Part shown: positions 36,332 to 44,630 of the stretch, in pieces | How the letters are laid out: every line of letters starts with the position of its first letter | Position numbering within the stretch: position 1 is the first letter of the stretch | Assembly: GCA_020854815.1 (NCBI GenBank) | Contig: JAHKLW010000004.1 | Span: 1 to 51,864 of the forward strand | DNA: 51,864 nucleotides | Direction of reading: 5' to 3' | Source of the DNA: Methanofastidiosum sp. | GTDB taxonomy: Archaea > Methanobacteriota_B > Thermococci > Methanofastidiosales > Methanofastidiosaceae | Made by a program: the position numbers and the translations under genes | The notes under the pieces: model-generated | Seen by the model: only the letters and a program-made list of their open reading frames with translations | What the model was told of the DNA's origin: nothing | The model's database searches: none

Positions 36332-36841
36332 TTGAAAGCTAAAAGCTCAAAGAATATCGCCTTCACTGCAATCTTTGCAGCAATAGGAATTCTATTCGGA
36401 ACGATACTGCTTATACCAACACCGGTACCAAATGTTTATCTTGATCTGTCCCATATAGGTACAGTTCTTGCTGCTATATTATTGGGCCCAATATTTGGAG
36501 GGGTAACTGGATTTATTGTAGGTATATGGCCTGGCGTTACCTTTGGAAATTTCCTTGTGCCCCCTTTTAAAGCTTTAACGGGTGTTTTTATTGCTATTTT
36601 GTCCAAAAAGACAAGACCTGGTATAGCAGTCTTTGGTGGGTACCTGCCCGAGGCATTTTTAACATATCTAACGCTTGCAGTATTGAAGATTCCATATGGG
36701 CTCCCGTTGCCTGTTGTATACACTATATTGACGAAGGCCTTTGCTGAAATTATTATTCTGGCTATACTGATGGAAATAATAATGAAGAATAAAGGAGTAA
36801 AACACTTTCTTGAATCAAAGGTAGGATTTTTATACCTTTGA
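36332..36841 (+). CDS. ECF transporter S component-like membrane protein
   Basis: 169 residues with about five membrane helices. N-terminal FTAIFAAIGILFGTILLIP and the helix with LGPIFGGVTGFIVGIWPGV are of the ECF S-component/vitamin-uptake type, with Pro and Gly motifs in a small membrane barrel. It should bind a vitamin or metal-like ligand; the substrate is not identifiable. Start is TTG 36332 behind GGTG. Its TGA stop overlaps a TTG that opens the frame of the next gene by 4 bp, so coupling is possible. No ATPase or T component is near. Confidence 0.75.
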   Translation: MKAKSSKNIAFTAIFAAIGILFGTILLIPTPVPNVYLDLSHIGTVLAAILLGPIFGGVTGFIVGIWPGVTFGNFLVPPFKALTGVFIAILSKKTRPGIAVFGGYLPEAFLTYLTLAVLKIPYGLPLPVVYTILTKAFAEIIILAILMEIIMKNKGVKHFLESKVGFLYL

Positions 36842-36855
36842 TATTTTTAATTTTT

Positions 36856-37500
36856 GTGAGAAAAAAACAGCTTGAAATCTTTCTTTCAAATCTAAAGGAG
36901 ATGGAAGACCCAGACATGTTTGAAGAGCAGTACACCACTCCAGGTGACATTGCTGCTGAAATCGTCCTATTTGCTTACCACAGAGGAGATATAGAAGGAA
37001 AGACTGTAGTTGACCTTGGGGCAGGTACAGGCAGGCTTGGTATAGCTTCTCTCTTATTAGGGGCTAAAAAAGTGTACTTTGTAGAGAAAGATAAAAGGGC
37101 CATAGAGATTTTGAACGATAATTTAAAAACATTAACTTTAAAAAGTAATCAAATCTTAGGAGAATACGAGATTAAGGATGGTGACGTTTTAGACGTCCTC
37201 CTGCGAGGGGACACTATTATTCAAAATCCGCCTTTTGGTACAAAAAAGAGGAAGATGGATACCAATTTTTTGAAAAAGGCTTTTGAAATAGGAGATGTTG
37301 TGTATTCCTTGCACAAGAAAGGGAACTATGATTTCATAAAGAATGTTGCATTGGAAAACGGATTTGAGCTAGTTGAGAAGGAGAGTTTCAATTTTCCAAT
37401 AAAAGCAATATTTAGAGTTCATAAGAAAAGGAAAGTAATGATTGAAGTTGAACTTTATAGATTCATGAGGTGTTATAATGAAAGCGAATGCAGAGACTAA
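36856..37500 (+). CDS. METTL5-like adenine-N6 RNA methyltransferase
   Basis: 214 residues. Class I Rossmann fold with SAM motif VVDLGAGTGRLGIASLLLGA, acidic VYFVEKDKRAIEI and catalytic motif IIQNPPFGTKKRKMD (NPPF of N6-adenine enzymes). The family includes METTL5, which methylates adenosine in small-subunit rRNA. The frame is open to TTG 36838, but the homologue-like start MRKKQLEIFLSNL corresponds to GTG 36856. Its end overlaps csl4 by 23 bp. The operon with Csl4, DUF2067 and RpoL is a conserved archaeal theme. Confidence 0.85.
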   Translation: MRKKQLEIFLSNLKEMEDPDMFEEQYTTPGDIAAEIVLFAYHRGDIEGKTVVDLGAGTGRLGIASLLLGAKKVYFVEKDKRAIEILNDNLKTLTLKSNQILGEYEIKDGDVLDVLLRGDTIIQNPPFGTKKRKMDTNFLKKAFEIGDVVYSLHKKGNYDFIKNVALENGFELVEKESFNFPIKAIFRVHKKRKVMIEVELYRFMRCYNESECRD

Positions 37501-38074
37501 GAAAGAGTTTGTTATACCAGGTGACTACATAGGAGTTGCCGAAGAATATTTACCAGGAGAAGGGGCATATGAAGAGAATGGAAAGATATATGCTACACTG
37601 GTAGGGAACTTAGACCTAGATATGTCAAGAAGAAGTGCAAGTGTTATTTCAAAAACAAATGTTTTACCTCAGATTAAAGAAGGAGATATAGTCTACGGAG
37701 AGATAGTATCTGTTAAACCACAGATGGTTTATGTGGATCTTCTAGCATTAGAGGGGCATGCAGACAAGAAGCTTTCAGCCAATACAAAGGCTAGGATATA
37801 TGTTTCACAGACTGACAAAAAGTATGTGAAAACGATTTCTACAGAATTTAGAAATGGGGATGTTGTTAGGGCCAGAGTCGTAGATACACAAGGCGATTCA
37901 ATAAGACTTTCGACAGCAGAAGACTCTCTTGGAGTAATAAGAGCAGTTTGTGGCGTTTGTAGAAAAACTCTTGAGAACAAGGATGGAAATTCTGAGGGAA
38001 ATCTTGAATGCAGTTACTGTGGTGCTAAGGAAACAAGAAAGACAGCAAACGACTATATGAAAGCTAAATTATGA
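37478..38074 (+). CDS. csl4: Exosome subunit Csl4
   Basis: RNA-binding cap protein of the archaeal exosome. An N-terminal domain (FVIPGDYIGVAEEYLPGEGA) leads into an S1-like domain (about 65-140, IKEGDIVYGEIVSVKPQMVYVD) and a C-terminal zinc ribbon with CGVC and CSYC pairs. The 198-residue length matches the archaeal form. Its start overlaps the end of the methyltransferase gene, indicating translational coupling. Downstream are DUF2067 and rpoL. Confidence 0.95.
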   Translation: MKANAETKKEFVIPGDYIGVAEEYLPGEGAYEENGKIYATLVGNLDLDMSRRSASVISKTNVLPQIKEGDIVYGEIVSVKPQMVYVDLLALEGHADKKLSANTKARIYVSQTDKKYVKTISTEFRNGDVVRARVVDTQGDSIRLSTAEDSLGVIRAVCGVCRKTLENKDGNSEGNLECSYCGAKETRKTANDYMKAKL

Positions 38075-38078
38075 TTAG

Positions 38079-38669
38079 ATGAAGCCAAAAATAAGAGTTT
38101 TAAGTTTTAAAATCAAGGGCAATGAAAAAGTAGAAATTGCCCGTTTTCTTTCTAAATTTGAAGATATATCTTTTAATTTATCTGATGATACATTAAAAGT
38201 CAAAGTATTTAATCCCGGAAATATGGGGGATATAGTACATTCAATTAAGAGTTACTTGGAAGAGCTGAAGGAGAAGGAAATAAACGAAGATAAGGGGATT
38301 TACACATACAGCCTTGACAGCATCTCTAAAATAGCTGGCACGACAGTTCCTGTGAAACTTCTAAAAGCAGTCTTAGTGGATAAAGGATACTCATTTGAAG
38401 TTGAGAAGGAAAATGTTCTTTCTACGGCGAATGTTTCAGTTGCTGCTAAAGTTGCAGGAGAGATATCTTACCTATTAGAAGATTTGGATGGGGTATCAAA
38501 ACCTGTTACAGAGATCATCGTAAGGGTTGCAATTGAATTTGATATCTTATCTTCAGAGCTTTTGAGTGTAGGAATAGATGAAAAGATTTTTAATGATACA
38601 GAAACGGTATCTTTAAATATAAGCTACGACGATGCTCTTTCATATCTAAGAGAGTATGCAGGTGGTTAA
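38079..38669 (+). CDS. DUF2067 family protein
   Basis: 196 residues; its start is 4 bp after csl4. It is mostly alpha/beta: an N-terminal IRVLSFKIKGNEKVEIARFLSK and a helical, hydrophobic middle. The family is archaeal, uncharacterised and often sits between csl4 and rpoL, as here, suggesting a role in RNA metabolism. I identify it by position and general form, not by a decisive motif. The end overlaps the open frame of rpoL. Confidence 0.65.
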   Translation: MKPKIRVLSFKIKGNEKVEIARFLSKFEDISFNLSDDTLKVKVFNPGNMGDIVHSIKSYLEELKEKEINEDKGIYTYSLDSISKIAGTTVPVKLLKAVLVDKGYSFEVEKENVLSTANVSVAAKVAGEISYLLEDLDGVSKPVTEIIVRVAIEFDILSSELLSVGIDEKIFNDTETVSLNISYDDALSYLREYAGG

Positions 38670-38670
38670 T

Positions 38671-38943
38671 TTGGATATTGAAGTAATTAAAAATGAAGAA
38701 AATTTTATGGAATTTAGAATTATTGGTGAAGATCATACATTATGCAATGTATTAAGAGATGCATTACTACAAAACAATAAAGTAAAGGTGGCCGCTTACA
38801 GAATTGACCATCCTCTACTTGATAGAAAAAGACCAATGTTTATAATAAATACTGATGGTTCGATATCACCAAAAGATGCACTTCTTGAAGCCATAAAAAG
38901 TGTCGAAAAAGATATTAGAGGATTAAAGAAAAAATTGCTTTAG
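38671..38943 (+). CDS. rpoL: DNA-directed RNA polymerase subunit L
   Basis: 90 residues, the Rpb11/RpoL type. EFRIIGEDHTLCNVLRDAL and VAAYRIDHPLLDRKRPMFII are the signature, and a C-terminal helix follows. It pairs with RpoD to nucleate assembly of RNA polymerase. The frame extends to ATG 38656, but TTG 38671 has AGGTGG at the right distance and fits homologues that begin at this point. The gene ends against the convergent THUMP gene (4-bp overlap). Confidence 0.92.
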   Translation: MDIEVIKNEENFMEFRIIGEDHTLCNVLRDALLQNNKVKVAAYRIDHPLLDRKRPMFIINTDGSISPKDALLEAIKSVEKDIRGLKKKLL

Positions 38944-39467
38944 AATGAATCTGGGTCTTCTTCTAGAACGTCTTTTCTAATAATCTCTTCTCTTTTTAAA
39001 ACTGAAATACCTGTTTTTTTATCAATTATCTGAATAACAACCTTGATATCAGGATCTTCAAGATTTACCTTTGCGCTTGTTGCTTCAACAATCTTTGCAC
39101 CGATTTCTCTTTCAAGGTCCTGTGATTTGAAATTGACCTTTCCTCTCTTCTTACACCTTACTGCAAATGTGTCATTTTTAAATATTTTAGGCACCGCAAC
39201 ATCAGTTGCTTCGACTGTTATCAGATTCATGTCTGTATTGATATATCTATCAAATGGCAATACACGATGAATAGCGCTTGTCTCATAATCTCTGATCATC
39301 TCGGCAGCTTTTCTGGCATTTTTACACTTCACAAGGAGGACCCCTTTGAACTTAGTTTTTTTAATTTCAAAGATTTCCCCTTCCAATGCCCATTCTACCT
39401 CCCATATCCCATCAAACTGCCTAGCCGTGGGTGTGGTCACAAGAAGGAATTCTTTCATTTGTTCCAT
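38940..39467 (-). CDS. THUMP domain protein (Tan1-like)
   Basis: 175 residues. An N-terminal ferredoxin-like half (FLLVTTPTARQFDGIWEVEW) and a THUMP core of about 90 residues (TFAVRCKKRGKVNFKSQDL, IGAKIVEATSAKVNLEDPD) are visible. THUMP domains bind the tRNA acceptor; the archaeal stand-alone form resembles Tan1, the adaptor for tRNA cytidine acetylation. No catalytic domain is present. A TATA element (CTTTTTAAATC on the minus strand) is about 25 bp upstream of ATG 39467. It is convergent with rpoL. Confidence 0.85.
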   Translation of the reverse strand: MEQMKEFLLVTTPTARQFDGIWEVEWALEGEIFEIKKTKFKGVLLVKCKNARKAAEMIRDYETSAIHRVLPFDRYINTDMNLITVEATDVAVPKIFKNDTFAVRCKKRGKVNFKSQDLEREIGAKIVEATSAKVNLEDPDIKVVIQIIDKKTGISVLKREEIIRKDVLEEDPDSF

Positions 39468-39537
39468 AATGAAAGAAAATATTATTGATTTAAAAAGTTT
39501 TATATGGGCGTGAAAATAGCATCTTAAATAAAATAAA

Positions 39538-39610
39538 CCATATAGAGTTTTAACCTCTATACGGCGGAATACTATATGCCAGTAACACTAATCTATACTA
39601 ACGTGTTACT
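39538..39610. other. Two inverted repeats in the 39.47-39.67 kb gap
   Basis: CCATATAGAG (39538-39547) pairs with CTCTATACGG (39555-39564), with one mismatch and a seven-base loop. AGTAACAC (39581-39588) pairs with GTGTTACT (39603-39610) around 14 bases. Between them GGC...GCC pairs are possible. A TATA-like ATTTATAAAG follows at 39611-39620. The region has no good coding frame, so it may be a small structured RNA or operators. Confidence 0.4.
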
Positions 39611-39671
39611 ATTTATAAAGCTTTGTATAACTTTTAGATACTTTTTTAATTTAGACTAAATAGTCGGTATA

Positions 39672-40025
39672 ATGTCTTCGCATGACCTATCAAAAATCTT
39701 TGACAAACTGACCTATCAAAGAAATTTTTTTGAACTGTCAAGAGGATTAATGTTCAAGAACGATATATCTATTTCAAACGAATCTTATATCTTTATTTTG
39801 AATCGGGAAAGAAAAGCTGCTATAACAATGATGTTTGTTTTTTTTCCTATTGATGTTGTCTGGCTCAACTCAGAATTTCAAGTCATTGACTCAAAAGAAA
39901 ATTTAAAACCTTTTTCATTTTATACTAGCCACAAAGGTAAGGCCAAATACTTTGTTGAAATGCCGTTAGACTCTATCAAGAAATACAGGATCAAGATTGG
40001 AGATAGGTTAAAATTCCCTCTTTAG
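39672..40025 (+). CDS. DUF192 family protein
   Basis: 117 residues. FFELSRGLMFKNDI, FVFFPIDVVWLNSEFQVID and AKYFVEMPLDSIKKYRIKIGD match the conserved blocks of DUF192 (COG1430), a small beta protein without known function. Bacterial and archaeal members are often secreted, but no signal peptide is obvious here. The start follows a TATA-like region at 39611-39620. It is followed by the TatD-type hydrolase gene 46 bp downstream. Confidence 0.8.
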   Translation: MSSHDLSKIFDKLTYQRNFFELSRGLMFKNDISISNESYIFILNRERKAAITMMFVFFPIDVVWLNSEFQVIDSKENLKPFSFYTSHKGKAKYFVEMPLDSIKKYRIKIGDRLKFPL

Positions 40026-40071
40026 AGATTGATTGCAAAACTATTAATAATGGTCCGCCTTAATTAATTCA

Positions 40072-40911
40072 ATGTTCATAACAGATAATCACATGCATAT
40101 TGACCCGATAAGAGGGATGGGGCTTGATGCCGTGAGAGAATTTACTTCTGCTGGCGGTACACATTTTATGCTTGTCTATAAAACTGCTAATGATTCAAAG
40201 ATTCAAGTAAAAAGTGGAAAAGATTTTGGAAAAGCCTATGATTATATAATTGAGCTTTCAAAAAAAATAAACAGAGAAACTGATGCAAAGTCTTTTCCAA
40301 TTATAGGGCTCCACCCTGCTGAATTTCACCACCTTATACTAGACTTTGGAAAAGAGAAAGCGTATGAGATGGCTTTGGAGGCTCTAGGTGAAATTGAAAA
40401 GAGGATTTCTGATGGTCTAGCATTTGGAATCGGGGAAGTCGGAAGACCGCATTACGATGTTGGCAAAGAGATAATTGACATATCAAATCAATTTCTTATT
40501 GAAGTTCTAAAAGTTTCAAAGAAGCTAAGATGCCCAGTGCAACTCCACACTGAAACATTTGATGAAAAAAAGTTTTTAGATCTTGGAGAGATTGTAAAAA
40601 AGCATGGGCTAGCTGAAAAGACAATAAAGCATTTTTCACCTCCAATGGTTTCCATGTGTGAAAAAATCGGGATTTATCCATCAATTATTGCAAGAGAAAA
40701 GAATATTCTAAAGGCTTTGGAGGAAGGTAAGAGATTTTTGATGGAAACAGATTACATTGACGATAACGAGAGGCCGGGCGCTGTTGTTGGTCCTAAAACA
40801 GTCCCTAAAATTACTAAAAAATTATTTGATAAAGGAATACTGACAAAAGAAGATATTGATAATATACATAAGTACTTGATAGAAGAGATATACGAAATTG
40901 AGATTATCTGA
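40072..40911 (+). CDS. TatD-like metal-dependent TIM-barrel hydrolase
   Basis: 279 residues. ITDNHMHIDP (HxH metal motif), IIGLHPAEFHH, GIGEVGRPHYDVG, PVQLHTETFD and FLMETDYIDD hold the ligands of a binuclear amidohydrolase/TatD metal centre. It resembles the archaeal COG1099 type, whose substrate is unknown; TatD relatives act as deoxyribonucleases. The ATG start lies after AT-rich promoter sequence. Its end overlaps the convergent small membrane protein gene by 8 bp. Confidence 0.85.
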   Translation: MFITDNHMHIDPIRGMGLDAVREFTSAGGTHFMLVYKTANDSKIQVKSGKDFGKAYDYIIELSKKINRETDAKSFPIIGLHPAEFHHLILDFGKEKAYEMALEALGEIEKRISDGLAFGIGEVGRPHYDVGKEIIDISNQFLIEVLKVSKKLRCPVQLHTETFDEKKFLDLGEIVKKHGLAEKTIKHFSPPMVSMCEKIGIYPSIIAREKNILKALEEGKRFLMETDYIDDNERPGAVVGPKTVPKITKKLFDKGILTKEDIDNIHKYLIEEIYEIEII

Positions 40912-41188
40912 TATTTCTGTAGGAGTCTATTCTTTTCTTTGACGAAAGATATTCTGCCTTTGCCAAAAGTTCTTTGTTTTTCTTTATTTCTTTCTTCTTT
41001 TTCATTTCTGTGGTTCCCATGAAAAATATATTTGCACCAACAATCATGAAAGAGATGGCAATCATTGTAGCGCCTGACATCATATATACATCTGTAGCTT
41101 TGGCATTTATGGCTATAGATAGGCCAAACAGCAAGCCGACCCCCAAGACAATTATACCCACGACCCATTTAAGAAAATATAGTGCCAT
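40904..41188 (-). CDS. Small membrane protein, unknown function
   Basis: 94 residues from ATG 41188 (ATG 41194 is two codons upstream). Two transmembrane helices, LYFLKWVVGIIVLGVGLLFG and a second near 35-55, and a Lys/Glu-rich helical tail of about 40 residues that would face the cytoplasm. No family is recognised. It overlaps the hydrolase gene tail-to-tail and is divergent from the membrane regulator gene. Confidence 0.6.
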   Translation of the reverse strand: MALYFLKWVVGIIVLGVGLLFGLSIAINAKATDVYMMSGATMIAISFMIVGANIFFMGTTEMKKKKEIKKNKELLAKAEYLSSKKRIDSYRNIR

Positions 41189-41269
41189 TATCATAAAGAA
41201 TATCTGAAAATTTAAAAGTCTTTTCTTTTAATTGGGAAAAATCTTAAATAACAACCCATTAATTGTAAT

Positions 41270-41305
41270 ATGCACAGTTTAGAGGTACAAATGGTGGCCT
41301 TATGA
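41270..41305 (+). other. Possible 11-codon upstream ORF overlapping the regulator start
   Basis: ATG 41270 starts an 11-residue frame (MHSLEVQMVAL) ending in TGA at 41303-41305, which overlaps the ATG at 41302 as ATGA. A TATA-like CTTAAATA lies about 25 bp before 41270, so the mRNA could begin at this ATG. It may be a leader peptide coupling translation, or simply a leader. Confidence 0.3.
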
Positions 41306-42267
41306 AAAAATTAATTATTATTTTACTAATTATTATTGGCATGGCCTGCCAAATTCCCATTTATGCTCAGGAAGATTTCGCCTGTATGGGATGCACAATA
41401 GATGTTGAAATATCGGAAAATTCGGAACATGTTACCATTCGGATGATATTCCTAAACCTTGGGCTGCCAGATTTCAATGGTTTTTTTCTTTATGTCCCAG
41501 GCAGGGTCAATAATCTAAGAGTGGTGGATGATGCAGGTAACGTTTTAGAGTCCTCTTCTTCATCCATAGGTAGGGAAACCTTTGTGAGATTTTATTTCAA
41601 TAGAAGTTTAAGGCTTGGAGAAACGATACTTGTAAAAATTGACTATGATGTATCTGATTTAATTACAAAAAATGATTCCTATAAATTGAGCTTCCCATTT
41701 GAATCGCCCTGTGATGTAAGGTATCTTAAAATGGCATTTAACTTTGAGAAGGGAATCCCGATTTTAACTGAATTTGCACCTTCACCTTCAAGATTTGAAT
41801 CTGTGGACAATCAGGTTTCTGTTGTATGGTACAAGGAGGGAGTTAAGGAAGGAGAAAAATTCCTTTTTGAAGCCAGCTATGATGAAAAATATGCGCCTCT
41901 TAGACAAATAAAAGATCAAACTCCCGCAAAAGAAGAGCCCCCGGATAATCCTGCGATGTATATCCTAATGTCAACTGCCATTATCTTCTTTGGGTTGATC
42001 ACAATTCTTCTCCTCACAAGAAAAAGAGGCCACAATAAGATAGATGTAGCTTTAAATGTGCTTGACCCAAGAGAATCAAGAATCTTAAAGATAATATCAG
42101 AAAACGGTGGATCAATGACTCAGGCAAAGCTGTTTGAGCAGACCACCTTCTTTTCAAAACCAACTCTATCAAGAGTCTTGGATAAACTTCTCAAGAGAAA
42201 ACTCATAGAGAAAGAAGAAAAGGGAAGAACAAACATCATAAAGCTAGGGGAAAAGCTGAAGGACTAA
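41302..42267 (+). CDS. Membrane-anchored winged-helix regulator with extracellular domain
   Basis: 321 residues. A signal peptide (LIIILLIIIGMACQIPIYA) is followed by an ectodomain of about 190 residues, rich in beta strands, with CMGC near its start. One transmembrane helix (about 220-240) and a cytoplasmic winged helix (about 255-320, DPRESRILKIISENGGSMTQ then FSKPTLSRVLDKLLKRKL) follow. It appears to be a one-component sensor that carries outside information to DNA. Archaeal relatives are grouped as COG2512-like. GGTGG precedes the ATG. It is followed by a flippase gene, a possible target. Confidence 0.75.
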   Translation: MKKLIIILLIIIGMACQIPIYAQEDFACMGCTIDVEISENSEHVTIRMIFLNLGLPDFNGFFLYVPGRVNNLRVVDDAGNVLESSSSSIGRETFVRFYFNRSLRLGETILVKIDYDVSDLITKNDSYKLSFPFESPCDVRYLKMAFNFEKGIPILTEFAPSPSRFESVDNQVSVVWYKEGVKEGEKFLFEASYDEKYAPLRQIKDQTPAKEEPPDNPAMYILMSTAIIFFGLITILLLTRKRGHNKIDVALNVLDPRESRILKIISENGGSMTQAKLFEQTTFFSKPTLSRVLDKLLKRKLIEKEEKGRTNIIKLGEKLKD

Positions 42268-42307
42268 ACAAAAGAAATAAAAGACAGAGCTTTAGTCATA
42301 AAGTTAT

Positions 42308-43696
42308 ATGATTAAGAAATCCCTGATGCTTCTTATTGCAAATTCCTTCTCCAGAGTTGCAAATTATCTCTTCACTCTTTTCACGGCCAACATCCTTCTA
42401 CTTACAGAGTATGGGCTGCTGTCTGCTATCATGCCTTTTCAGTCATTAATATTAGTTCTTTCGTCATTCGGTATCGCACCATCTGTATCCAGGTTTACAT
42501 CAATCTATGATGCAGAGAATAAAAATCAAAAAATATCTTCTTCTCTGTTTTTTGTACCTATCGGGATTGGCTTATTTATTTTGCTCTTTGTTTTATCTCC
42601 AGTCATAATGAGTTTTTACTCATTGGACATAAGAGAAGGAATTGATGTACCGCTTAAGATAATTCTTCTTGTGATACCTCTTGGTGTGTTATTTTCAGTT
42701 TTCACTGGAATTCTCCTTGGTATCAAAAAGGTAAATTACATGGCAGTTTCAATATTTGCGCTTTCACTCTCTTATTTTTTACTTTCAATGCCACTTTCTT
42801 ACTTCTTTAGAGTTTCAGGCGCCTCTGCAGCACTTGTGGTAGGATATCTAATAGGGATAATAGTTTCGTTTTTATTAGTTCTAAAGAGTGGCGTCAAACT
42901 AACTCTAAAAAGTGAGAATTTTCAGGAATTTAAGAAGATTTTAGTATTTGCAGTCCCGGTATCCATATTCTCTTTAAGCCTTGTACTGCTCTTCAATGCC
43001 GATATTTACATATTGGCCCACTTTTTTGGCCCAAAGACTGTTGGAATCTATGGCATGGCATCACCAACGGCAGGTATTGTCCCCTCATTTGCAATTGCCC
43101 TATCTGCCGTGTTATTGCCTGAACTATCAAAACTAAAATCAATAGAAAAAGACGGGATTAAAAGCATTCTAGTATCACTTAAAGCCTCGTTTAATATTAC
43201 ACTCCCTGTTGCACTTTCACTTTTTGCATTTTCAGCTCCAATAATATATTTTCTCTTTGGAGTCCAAGAAGGAGGATGGGTGCTGAAGCTTCTCTCAGTT
43301 GGTATGCTATTCTATTCTATATTTTATATCGCCTCTACTTCTCTTCAGGCTATGGGAAAACAGTGGACTCCAATGAAGATAACGGTGCTTATAGCTATAA
43401 TAAATGTAATCCTGAACTACCTGCTCATACCTAGGTACAATATAAACGGTGCAGCTTTTGCAACTATGGTATCTTGTATAATTGGTATGGCCCTGATGCT
43501 CAAAAGCTTAAAAATTATGTTTGTTCCTGACAAGAGATTTGTTTTATTTTCAATGGCCATCTTTCTAGCGATGATGATCTTTGAGAGTATAGTTGGATTA
43601 TTTCCATCAAGAACTATGAATCTTATTGTATACGGCGGATTTGGAGCTCCCTTAATTATGAGTTATTTTTACTATCTTAAGAAAAAATGGATATGA
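42308..43696 (+). CDS. Polysaccharide/lipid-linked glycan flippase (MATE/MviN-Wzx superfamily)
   Basis: 462 residues with about 12-14 membrane helices. N-terminal ANSFSRVANYLFTLFTANI, LLTEYGLLSA, and AHFFGPKTVGIYGMASPTAG are typical of polysaccharide biosynthesis/oligosaccharide flippases. The last half shows the second bundle, LLIPRYNINGAAFATMVSCI. It would move lipid-linked sugars across the membrane for glycosylation. No glycosyltransferase is adjacent. It lies 40 bp downstream of the membrane regulator and ends at the stop of the marker operon (convergent). Confidence 0.85.
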   Translation: MIKKSLMLLIANSFSRVANYLFTLFTANILLLTEYGLLSAIMPFQSLILVLSSFGIAPSVSRFTSIYDAENKNQKISSSLFFVPIGIGLFILLFVLSPVIMSFYSLDIREGIDVPLKIILLVIPLGVLFSVFTGILLGIKKVNYMAVSIFALSLSYFLLSMPLSYFFRVSGASAALVVGYLIGIIVSFLLVLKSGVKLTLKSENFQEFKKILVFAVPVSIFSLSLVLLFNADIYILAHFFGPKTVGIYGMASPTAGIVPSFAIALSAVLLPELSKLKSIEKDGIKSILVSLKASFNITLPVALSLFAFSAPIIYFLFGVQEGGWVLKLLSVGMLFYSIFYIASTSLQAMGKQWTPMKITVLIAIINVILNYLLIPRYNINGAAFATMVSCIIGMALMLKSLKIMFVPDKRFVLFSMAIFLAMMIFESIVGLFPSRTMNLIVYGGFGAPLIMSYFYYLKKKWI

Positions 43697-44620
43697 TTAT
43701 AGATTGTTTTTTAATGAATCAAAATAAGATTTTGTAAATATCTTTAGTATTGTAATCCCACTGTAGGGTGACTGATAGATATTAGCATACTCTTCTATCT
43801 TCCTACCATCAAATTCTATGTTCTTTATCTTTTCCTTGAACTGAGCCAATGGCATTTTTACTTTGACACCATCTACATTTAGGACTATAGGGATTGGTGA
43901 AATGATCTTGTCTATGCCCTCAACGTTTTCTTCTAAAATCTTCTTAAGGTATATTGGTTCTAATATCAGAGGATCCTCTTCTATTTCCCTTCTCCTTTTT
44001 TCTACTGCCTTTGAGATTTCACCGACCATGACATCAAATATATCAAGATCAAACTTCTGCCTCAATCTCTGGCTCCTTCTTCCAATGCCGCCGACGTAAT
44101 AATCAAGCCCTTCAATATTAAATTGTTCTGGACCTCCGAGAACAACTACGGGTATATCAATGTCGATAAAGAGATGAGTCTTTTTCATAAGACATCTGCT
44201 AAAGTTTCCCAGAGAATAGACCGCCACATCGGCCTCTTCTATCATCCCCTTTTCTGTGGCAGTTATCTGGTTTATTCTCTGGCCAACTCCTCTTGCAAGC
44301 CCCATGACGTTTGTCACAGCACCGTTCCTTCTGATGTATTCTGATATATCGCACACCGGGTGTGGCAGATGATGCTTTCCAAGAGAAGGTGCTACAATTG
44401 TGACTTCTGAACCTGCAAGTGGAACTTCAACAATTTTTCCCCTTAACTCTTTTGCTTTTTTAACTACAAGCTCATAATCCTCGGCGGGTACAGAAATGAT
44501 TAGAGTAATATCAATTTGGGTAACATTTTTCTGGATTAAAAAACCTCCAAGATCATCTACGAGGTCTTCAAACTCATCTGCCCTATGGAGTCCTCCTTCA
44601 AATAATGCCATCTTAAACAT
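43697..44620 (-). CDS. mmp7: Methanogenesis marker protein 7 (MCR activation complex)
   Basis: 307 residues. HHLPHPVCDISEYIRRNG and RGVGQRINQITATEKGMIEE, followed by VVLGGPEQFNIEGLDYYVGG, mark Mmp7. In Methanococcus maripaludis it is part of the complex with McrC, Mmp17, Mmp3 and component A2 that reduces Ni in F430 of methyl-coenzyme M reductase. The frame is open upstream into mmp17, but ATG 44620 (MFKMALFEGGLHRAD) is preceded by GGTGG and gives no overlap. It is the last gene of the Mmp6-5-15-17-7 operon. Confidence 0.9.
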   Translation of the reverse strand: MFKMALFEGGLHRADEFEDLVDDLGGFLIQKNVTQIDITLIISVPAEDYELVVKKAKELRGKIVEVPLAGSEVTIVAPSLGKHHLPHPVCDISEYIRRNGAVTNVMGLARGVGQRINQITATEKGMIEEADVAVYSLGNFSRCLMKKTHLFIDIDIPVVVLGGPEQFNIEGLDYYVGGIGRRSQRLRQKFDLDIFDVMVGEISKAVEKRRREIEEDPLILEPIYLKKILEENVEGIDKIISPIPIVLNVDGVKVKMPLAQFKEKIKNIEFDGRKIEEYANIYQSPYSGITILKIFTKSYFDSLKNNL

Positions 44621-44630
44621 TGATTTCCAC

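Noticed and set aside
39538-39610. C/D box small RNA
   Set aside because: No RUGAUGA and CUGA pair at suitable spacing was found.
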